Below are positions 17,110 through 22,844 of a stretch of 64,000 bases of DNA, piece by piece. The DNA lies in assembly GCA_000620205.1 (NCBI GenBank), contig JHVP01000011.1, positions 62,001-126,000 of the forward strand, read 5' to 3'. How positions within the stretch are numbered: position 1 is the first letter of the stretch; each line of letters begins with the position of its first letter. The position numbers were made by a program, and so were the translations under genes. This DNA comes from Geodermatophilaceae bacterium URHA0031. Lineage in GTDB: Bacteria > Actinomycetota > Actinomycetes > Mycobacteriales > Geodermatophilaceae. The notes under the pieces were generated by a model. The model made no database searches. It was not told the DNA's origin and saw only the letters and a program-made list of their open reading frames with translations.

Positions 17110-18003
17110 ATGGCCGACCGCTCGCCCGTGCCCGCCGAGGACCCCTTCCCCCGATCGCGCGTGCGGCTCGGGGAGCAGGAGATGGCCTACGTCGACGTGG
17201 GGACCGGCGACCCGATCGTCTTCCTGCACGGCAACCCGACGTCGTCCTACCTGTGGCGCAACGTCATCCCGCACGTGCAGCACCTCGGCCGCTGCCTCGC
17301 CCCGGACCTGATCGGGATGGGGGAGTCCAGCAAGCTGGCCGACCCGGCGCCGGGCCGCTACTCCTTCGCCACGCACGCCGGCTACCTCGCGCAGTTCCTG
17401 GCGCACGTCGAGGCGACCGAGCGGGTGACGTTCGTGCTGCACGACTGGGGCTCGGCCCTGGGCTTCGACTGGGCTGCCTCCCACCCGACCGCGGTGCGGG
17501 GCATCGCCTTCACCGAGGCGATCGTCAACCCGTTGCTCTGGGCCGACTGGCCGCGGGACGGCAAGCGGGTCTTCCAGGCGATGCGCGGCCCCGACGGCGA
17601 GCGGAAGGTGCTCGACGAGAACGTGTTCGTGGAGAAGGTGCTGCCGGCGTCGGTGCTGCGCGGGCTGTCCGCCGAGGCGCACGACCGGTACCGGGCGCCG
17701 TTCCGCACACGGGAGGACCGCTGGCCCACGCTGGAGTGGCCGCGGCAGATCCCCATCCAGCACGAGCCGCCGGACGTGCACGACGTCGTGGACCGCTACG
17801 GCCAGTGGCTCGCGCACTCCGACGTCCCGAAGCTGTTCCTCAACGCCGACCCGGGGTCGATCCTGGTCGGGCGGCAGCGGACGCTCGTCCGGCGGTGGCC
17901 GGCGCTGACCGAGGTCACGGTGCCGGCGGCGCACTTCGTGCCCGAGGACGCCCCGGACGAGATCGGGCACGCCCTGGCCGGCTGGATCCCGACGCTGGCC
18001 TGA
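17110..18003 (+). CDS. Haloalkane dehalogenase
   Basis: 297 residues, the length of DhaA-type (HLD-II) enzymes, alpha/beta hydrolases that release halide and alcohol from haloalkanes. Seen: the oxyanion/halide asparagine in FLHGNPTSSYLWRN, the nucleophile Asp112 in LHDWGSALGFDWA, the halide-binding tryptophan next to it, an acidic residue in FTEAIVNPLLW, and the catalytic His275 in PAAHFVPEDAP. The cap region is intact. ATG 17110 was chosen because family alignment begins near it. The true substrate is unknown. Confidence 0.92.
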   Translation: MADRSPVPAEDPFPRSRVRLGEQEMAYVDVGTGDPIVFLHGNPTSSYLWRNVIPHVQHLGRCLAPDLIGMGESSKLADPAPGRYSFATHAGYLAQFLAHVEATERVTFVLHDWGSALGFDWAASHPTAVRGIAFTEAIVNPLLWADWPRDGKRVFQAMRGPDGERKVLDENVFVEKVLPASVLRGLSAEAHDRYRAPFRTREDRWPTLEWPRQIPIQHEPPDVHDVVDRYGQWLAHSDVPKLFLNADPGSILVGRQRTLVRRWPALTEVTVPAAHFVPEDAPDEIGHALAGWIPTLA

Positions 18004-18016
18004 GGAGCCGGGGCGG

Positions 18017-18604
18017 TCAGCCCTGCCGGCCGGTGCCCTGCCGCCCGTGCCGGACGGCGGTCATCGCCTCGTGCGCCGCCGCGATCAGCGACTCCGGGGA
18101 CGACGCCCGGCCGGACAGCGCCACGCCGGCGCTGAGCCGGACCAGGGCGGGCGCCCCGGGGACGGCCTGCAGCGGCTCGTCGAAGGCCAGCGACACGCGC
18201 TCGGCGATCCGCTGGGCGTCGGTGGTCTGCCCGATGCCGGGGCACAGCAGGACGAAGGTCTGCGCGCTGATCCGGGCGACGACGTCGCCCTGGCGCACCG
18301 CGGCGACCAGCCGGCCGGCGGCCTCGGTGCGCGCCGCGTCGGCGACGGCTGCGCCGTACCGGTCCGCCAGCGGGGTGATGCCGTCGAGGGCGCAGCAGAG
18401 GACGGCCAGCCGCCCGCTCTCCGGGCCGGCGGCCGCAAGGGCGCGTTCCAGCCGGTCGACGAGCAGGCTGCGCACCGGGAGGCCGGTCAGCGGGTCCGGC
18501 ACCGTCCGCTGGCGCAGCCGCTGGGCGAACTGGCGCTGCGCGGCGACGACCGCCGCGGTCTGCACCAGGACGTCCTGGGACTCCTCGAGCCTGATGGTGT
18601 CCAT
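18017..18604 (-). CDS. Degenerate GGDEF-domain protein
   Basis: 195 residues, essentially a lone GGDEF fold. The entry motif DPLTGLPVRSLLVDRLERAL (residue 38 on) is conserved, but the catalytic GGDEF signature is replaced: where the upstream paralogue reads RIGGDEFVLVCPD, this protein reads RISAQTFVLLCPG (about residues 108-120). The metal/substrate residues of a diguanylate cyclase are therefore missing. It lies 15 bp downstream of an intact GAF-PAS-GGDEF gene and probably arose from a similar domain. A binding or partner role is possible but unproven. Confidence 0.85.
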   Translation of the reverse strand: MDTIRLEESQDVLVQTAAVVAAQRQFAQRLRQRTVPDPLTGLPVRSLLVDRLERALAAAGPESGRLAVLCCALDGITPLADRYGAAVADAARTEAAGRLVAAVRQGDVVARISAQTFVLLCPGIGQTTDAQRIAERVSLAFDEPLQAVPGAPALVRLSAGVALSGRASSPESLIAAAHEAMTAVRHGRQGTGRQG

Positions 18605-18619
18605 GTCGGTCTCCGGTCG

Positions 18620-20104
18620 TCAGCGGGAGCAGCGCCGGGCCGACTTGACCCGGTACATCGCCGCGTCGGCGGCGGTCAGCAGGGTCTCGGGGGTGGCCCC
18701 GGGTGCGGACAGCGCGACGCCGACGCTGATGCCCACGGCGTGCGTCGTCCCCGGGCCCGAGTGCAGCGGCTCGGTCAGCGCGGCGGTGACCCGGGCGGCC
18801 AGCTCCCCGGCCGCGACCGGTCCGTCGACGTCCGGGCAGACCAGCACGAACTCGTCCCCGCCGATGCGGGCGACGGTGTCACCGGGGCGCACGGCCGCGG
18901 ACAGCCGCCCGGCGGCCTCGACCAGGACGGTGTCCCCGGCGGAGTGGCCCCAGCCGTCGTTCACGGCCTTGAAGCCGTCCAGGTCGCAGTACAGGACGGC
19001 GAGCGGGCGGCCGCTGCGGGCCGCCGTCGCCAGCGCCAGCTGCAGCCGGTCCACCAGCAGGCTGCGGTTGGGCAGGCCGGTGAGCGGGTCGTGCAGCGCG
19101 GCCGCGCGCAGCCGGCTCTCCAGCGCCCGCTGGGCGGTGACGTCGACCATGGTGACCACGGCGCCGAGCAGCCGGCCCGCGGGGTCCCGCACGGCATCAC
19201 CGTTGCAGGACACCACCCGGGGCGGCTGCCCGGCGGGGGCGATGCTGATCGGCACGTCCTCCAGCCGGCCCTCGCGGAGCAGCCGGATGAGCGGCACCTG
19301 GTCCGCCGGCAGCGGGTCGCCGTCGGCCGTGCGCAGGTGGTAGCGCAGCGGGAGGTCCTGCGGCGTGAGCGTCGGGTCGCCGTCGGTGCCGTGCCACAGC
19401 CGGCTGACCCGGTTGAAGGCGGTGATCCGGCCCTCGGCGTCGGCGGCGGCCACCGCCACGGGCAGCGAGTCCAGCAGGGCGGCGTCGAAGGCGCGGGCCG
19501 CGGTGAGCTCGGCGTGGGCCGCCGCCAGCTCGGCCCGCGCGGCCTCGCTGACGCGGGCCAGCTCGGCGGTCTCCTGGCTGCGCCGGTGCCGCTCGAGCAG
19601 CGCGACCACGACGGAACCGAGGTCGGCCAGCCGGTCCAGCTGCTCGTCCGCGAGCTGGTGGACCTCCCGGGACTGCACGCACAGGGTGCCGACCAGGGCG
19701 TCGGAGAGCTCCAGCGGCACCATGGCGTAGCCGCGGACCCGGTCCCGGCGGCCGTCGACCCAGGGGCTGTCGGTGAACCGCGGGTCGGTCTGCAGGTCCG
19801 CGGAGTGGAAGACGCCGCCCACCCGCAGCGCCCGGTCGCACAGCGACTCCGCGCGCGGGGTGACCAGCCGGTCGAAGCCCTGGCTGGCCAGCTGCACCTG
19901 GGAGGCGGCGTCCAGCAGGTTGATCGTCGCCATCGGCATGCCGGAGACGGCGGCGGCCACCCGCACGACCGCCTCGAGCTCGGCGTCGGCCGGTGCGGTG
20001 TCCAGGTCGAGGACGGCGGTGTTCGTGGTCCTCAGCCAGGCAGCCGCGGTGGAGACCGCCCCCAGGTGGAGCGGCAGCGCGTCGGTGCCCTGCAGCGTCG
20101 TCAC
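18620..20104 (-). CDS. GAF-PAS-GGDEF protein (probable diguanylate cyclase)
   Basis: 494 residues. A GAF domain (about 40-175, including SLCDRALRVGGVFHSADLQTDPRF), a coiled linker, a PAS domain (about 205-325, LLDSLPVAVAAADAEGRITAFN) and a C-terminal GGDEF domain (about 335-490). The GGDEF entry is HDPLTGLPNRSLLVDRL and the catalytic loop is ARIGGDEFVLVCPD, complete for synthesis of cyclic di-GMP from two GTP. No membrane segment is seen, so it is cytoplasmic. It is first in a two-gene operon with the degenerate GGDEF gene. Confidence 0.93.
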   Translation of the reverse strand: MTTLQGTDALPLHLGAVSTAAAWLRTTNTAVLDLDTAPADAELEAVVRVAAAVSGMPMATINLLDAASQVQLASQGFDRLVTPRAESLCDRALRVGGVFHSADLQTDPRFTDSPWVDGRRDRVRGYAMVPLELSDALVGTLCVQSREVHQLADEQLDRLADLGSVVVALLERHRRSQETAELARVSEAARAELAAAHAELTAARAFDAALLDSLPVAVAAADAEGRITAFNRVSRLWHGTDGDPTLTPQDLPLRYHLRTADGDPLPADQVPLIRLLREGRLEDVPISIAPAGQPPRVVSCNGDAVRDPAGRLLGAVVTMVDVTAQRALESRLRAAALHDPLTGLPNRSLLVDRLQLALATAARSGRPLAVLYCDLDGFKAVNDGWGHSAGDTVLVEAAGRLSAAVRPGDTVARIGGDEFVLVCPDVDGPVAAGELAARVTAALTEPLHSGPGTTHAVGISVGVALSAPGATPETLLTAADAAMYRVKSARRCSR

Positions 20105-20230
20105 GTCGTCCCTGTCCTCGTCGACCGGGCCGGAGGAACCCGGCCGTCACGAGAGGCAACGGCCCCAGCCGGGAGGATCTTGACCGAACCCGTTCCGCGT
20201 CACCCGGAGGGGTCGGCTCCGCGGGAGGGC

Positions 20231-20830
20231 TCAGCCGGCCAGGGCGCGGACGGTCTCCACGGCGGCGACGATCGCGAAGACGAGGAACAGGACGGCGGCG
20301 ATCCGGTGCAGCAGCGCGACCGGCAGCCGGTCGGCGAGCTTGCGGCCCAGGAAGGCGGCCAGCCCGGCGATGACCAGCAGGGCCGCCCAGGCGCCCACGA
20401 AGACCGACAGGGGCTCGCCGAAGCGGGCGGCGAGCCCGGCGGTGGCCAGCTGGGAGAGGTCGCCCCACTCCGCGGCGAACAGGACGCCGAAGGAGATCGC
20501 CGCCGCCCGGAGGAACGAGGTGCTCTCCCGGACCTGGACGGCGGCCTCCTCGTCCTCGGCGCCCTTGCGCGCCTCGCGCCACAGCAGCACGGCACCGATC
20601 AGGAACAGCACCGCGACCACCGCGCGGACCAGCGCCTCGGGCAGCAGGGTCAGCAGGCTGCCGGCGGTCACCGCGATCGCCGACTGCAGGCCGAACGCCA
20701 ACCCGACGCCGAGGAAGACCGGCAGCGGCGGGAAGCGGGTCGCCAGCACGAGCGTGGCGAACAGCGTCTTGTCCGGCAGCTCGACGGGCAGGATCAGCAC
20801 GAAGGAGGCCAGGACGACGGAGAGGACCAC
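20231..20830 (-). CDS. TMEM165/GDT1 (UPF0016) cation transporter, probable Mn2+ exporter
   Basis: 199 residues, two homologous three-helix repeats, each with the family acid motif: ELPDKTLFATL near the N-terminus and EWGDLSQLAT in the second half. Family members (bacterial MneA, yeast Gdt1, human TMEM165) move Mn2+ or Ca2+ across membranes. Read from the GTG at 20830. A yybP-ykoY-type riboswitch directly upstream strongly supports a manganese role. The gene follows larC on the same strand, separated by the riboswitch leader. Confidence 0.93.
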   Translation of the reverse strand: MVLSVVLASFVLILPVELPDKTLFATLVLATRFPPLPVFLGVGLAFGLQSAIAVTAGSLLTLLPEALVRAVVAVLFLIGAVLLWREARKGAEDEEAAVQVRESTSFLRAAAISFGVLFAAEWGDLSQLATAGLAARFGEPLSVFVGAWAALLVIAGLAAFLGRKLADRLPVALLHRIAAVLFLVFAIVAAVETVRALAG

Positions 20831-20884
20831 GGGTTCTCTTTCTCACTCGCGCCACCGGGCGGGAGCGGGGGGCGCCTCCGACCG

Positions 20885-21008
20885 GCAGCGCACCAACGGG
20901 TGGGCTGCGGGGCGGAAGGTCTCGCCCACCCGCGACGGCGCGGGCCCGCTGACCGGGTGCGCGGGCGCACCAGCATGTCGACCAGCGGTCGGGGGGCTAC
21001 TCCCCTTC
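20885..21008 (-). promoter_or_regulatory. yybP-ykoY-type (manganese) riboswitch
   Basis: On the minus strand, in order: GAAGGGGAGTAGCCCCC (around 21008-20992), GTCGACATGCTGG (around 20982-20970) and GGGCGAGACCTTCCGC (around 20927-20912). These match the three conserved blocks I recall for the yybP-ykoY family (GGGGAGUAG, ACAUGCUGG, GCRAGACCUU). It lies in the roughly 165-nt leader of a GDT1-type transporter, a typical target. The larC stop codon TAG (20997-20999) is part of the first block, so the riboswitch begins inside the larC gene. I found no obvious poly-U terminator, so translational control is likely. Confidence 0.85.
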
Positions 21009-22211
21009 TACGGCCGACAGCGTAGCCGACGCCCCGGGGTGCTCCCGGTGGGCGGCGGCGGTGGCGGCGCGCAGCACCTCCTTGACCGGCAGCTGCAGCT
21101 CCCGGGCCAGCGCCGCGACGTCCTCGAACTCGACGCTGACGTTGACCACCCGGCCGGCCGAGCGGGCCACCTTCACCCCCACCCGGCGGCCGAGCACCGG
21201 GACGGTGTCCTGCACGCGGTCGAGGGCGACCTTCTGCACCGGGTGCACCCGCATGCCGATGGTCGAGGTCGTCGCGACGACGACCTCGGTGACCGCCGTC
21301 CGCACGGCGGGCCGGCACAGCACCGACAGGGTGTGCGCAGGCCGGCCCTTCTTCATCAGGATCGGGGTCAGCCAGGCATCCGACGCCCCGGCGGCCAGCA
21401 GGTCGGCCAGCACTCCCGGCCACAGCCGCGGGTCCAGGTCGTCGACGTTGGTCTCCAGCAGCAGGCCGGCCGCGGGCGGGTCCTCCACCGGGTCACCGAG
21501 CACCAGCCGGACGACGTTGGGGTGCTCTCCCGGGTCGCGGCCGCCCGCGCCGCTGCCGACCCGCCGGACCCGCATCGCCGGCAGCGTCGTCCAGTCCTGG
21601 ACGTGCGCGGCCAGCAGCGCGGCGCCGGTCGGCGTGCACGTCTCCGCGGGCACCGGCCCCGCGACGACCGGCAGGCCGGTCAGCAGCTCCAGGACGGCGG
21701 GCCCGGGCACCGGGACGACGCCGTGCGCGCCGCGCGCCGACCCGCTGCCCAGCGCGACCGGGGAGGCGGCGAGCCGGTCCAGCCCGAGGGAGGCGAACGC
21801 GGCGACGACACCCACCACGTCGGCGAGCGCGTCCAGCGCGCCGACCTCGTGGAAGTGCACCTCGTCCGCCGGCACCCGGTGCACCCGCCCCTCGGCGACC
21901 GCGAGCCGCTCGAACACCGCCAGCGCGCCGTCCCGGACGACGGGGTCGAGGGCGGCGGCGGCGAGGATGCCGCGCACGTCGGCCCAGGTGCGGTGCACGT
22001 CGCTGGGCGGTGCGTGCACGTGCACCCGGGTGGCGCCCAGGCCGTGCCGGGTGACCTGCTCGGTGGTCAGGGTCACCGGCTCGACCGGCAGCGCGGCGAC
22101 CGCGGTCGTCAGCACCGCCAGCGGCACCCCGGCGTCGACCAGCGCACCGAGCAGCATGTCCCCGCTGGCCCCGGCGGAGAGGTCCAGCCACCCGATCGTC
22201 ACGGCCGCCAT
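20997..22211 (-). CDS. larC: Nickel-pincer cofactor insertion protein LarC
   Basis: 404 residues from ATG 22211 (GTG 22202 is a close alternative, giving MTIGWLDL). The N-terminal WLDLSAGASGDMLLGALVDAGV and the central VHFHEVGALDALADVVG are LarC signatures, and the C-terminal half has LLETNVDDLDPRLW. LarC uses CTP to insert nickel into the pyridinium-3,5-bisthiocarboxylate mononucleotide cofactor of lactate racemase and related enzymes. LarB is encoded nearby on the same strand but separated by a plus-strand gene; LarE and LarA homologues are not in the window. The stop codon lies within a riboswitch for the next gene. Confidence 0.94.
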   Translation of the reverse strand: MAAVTIGWLDLSAGASGDMLLGALVDAGVPLAVLTTAVAALPVEPVTLTTEQVTRHGLGATRVHVHAPPSDVHRTWADVRGILAAAALDPVVRDGALAVFERLAVAEGRVHRVPADEVHFHEVGALDALADVVGVVAAFASLGLDRLAASPVALGSGSARGAHGVVPVPGPAVLELLTGLPVVAGPVPAETCTPTGAALLAAHVQDWTTLPAMRVRRVGSGAGGRDPGEHPNVVRLVLGDPVEDPPAAGLLLETNVDDLDPRLWPGVLADLLAAGASDAWLTPILMKKGRPAHTLSVLCRPAVRTAVTEVVVATTSTIGMRVHPVQKVALDRVQDTVPVLGRRVGVKVARSAGRVVNVSVEFEDVAALARELQLPVKEVLRAATAAAHREHPGASATLSAVEGE

Positions 22212-22227
22212 TGTGGCCACAATGGCG
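22206..22227. promoter_or_regulatory. Perfect 22-bp palindrome between divergent larC and methyltransferase genes
   Basis: Left half CGCCATTGTGG, no spacer. It includes the larC ATG (22209-22211) and ends 26 bp before the methyltransferase GTG. It has the same layout as palindrome family B (GCCAT....GGCC....ATGGC) with different inner bases. Position suggests an operator that could affect both genes; function not shown. Confidence 0.6.
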
Positions 22228-22253
22228 ACGACGGGCGCCAAGGGGGGAAAGCG

Positions 22254-22844
22254 GTGGGGGAGTTCGACCGGCCGGGTGCCTGGAGCAGGTACAACGCGGC
22301 GCAGCGCGACCGACCGCCGCACCCGCTGGCGGTGACCCTGCTGGAGCACGCGGGGGAGGGCGCGGGCCGGCTCGCCCTCGACCTGGGCTTCGGGGGCGGC
22401 GTCGAGACCGCGCTGCTGCTCGACCACGGCTGGCAGGTGCTGGCGATCGACGGCGACCCGGCGGCCGCGGAGTCGTTGCGGGTCCGCTGCACGACCGGAC
22501 GGCTCACGATCGTGACGCAGGACTTCACCGACCTCGACGTCCTGCCGGAGCTGCACCTGGTGCACGCGGCCTGGTCGCTGCCCTACGCGGGGGTGCACCT
22601 CGAGCGGCTGTGGGAGCTGCTGCTGTCCGCCCTCGTCCCGGGCGGCTGGCTGGCCTGCCACCTGTTCGGCGTCCGGGCGACGGCGGACGCCGAGGACGTG
22701 GCGCGGCTGCGCACCGCCGACGTCGACCGGTTCCTCGACCGGCTGGACGTCGTCCACCGCGAGGAGCAGGAGGTCGACGGGACGTCGTCCGGCCGGCCGA
22801 CGCACTGGCACGTCCACTCGGTGGTGGGCCGCCGGCGGGCCTAG
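22254..22844 (+). CDS. SAM-dependent methyltransferase (TehB/YodH-like)
   Basis: 196 residues from GTG 22254, with AGGGGGGAAA just upstream as ribosome site. Motif I reads LALDLGFGGGVETALLLDHG, a variant of the usual DLGCGxG, followed by VLAIDGDPAAAESL. The end of the fold (LVPGGWLACHLFGV) is present. The substrate is unknown. The gene lies on the plus strand between larC and the larB fusion; its stop TAG overlaps that of the converging fusion gene in CTAG (22841-22844). Confidence 0.85.
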   Translation: MGEFDRPGAWSRYNAAQRDRPPHPLAVTLLEHAGEGAGRLALDLGFGGGVETALLLDHGWQVLAIDGDPAAAESLRVRCTTGRLTIVTQDFTDLDVLPELHLVHAAWSLPYAGVHLERLWELLLSALVPGGWLACHLFGVRATADAEDVARLRTADVDRFLDRLDVVHREEQEVDGTSSGRPTHWHVHSVVGRRRA

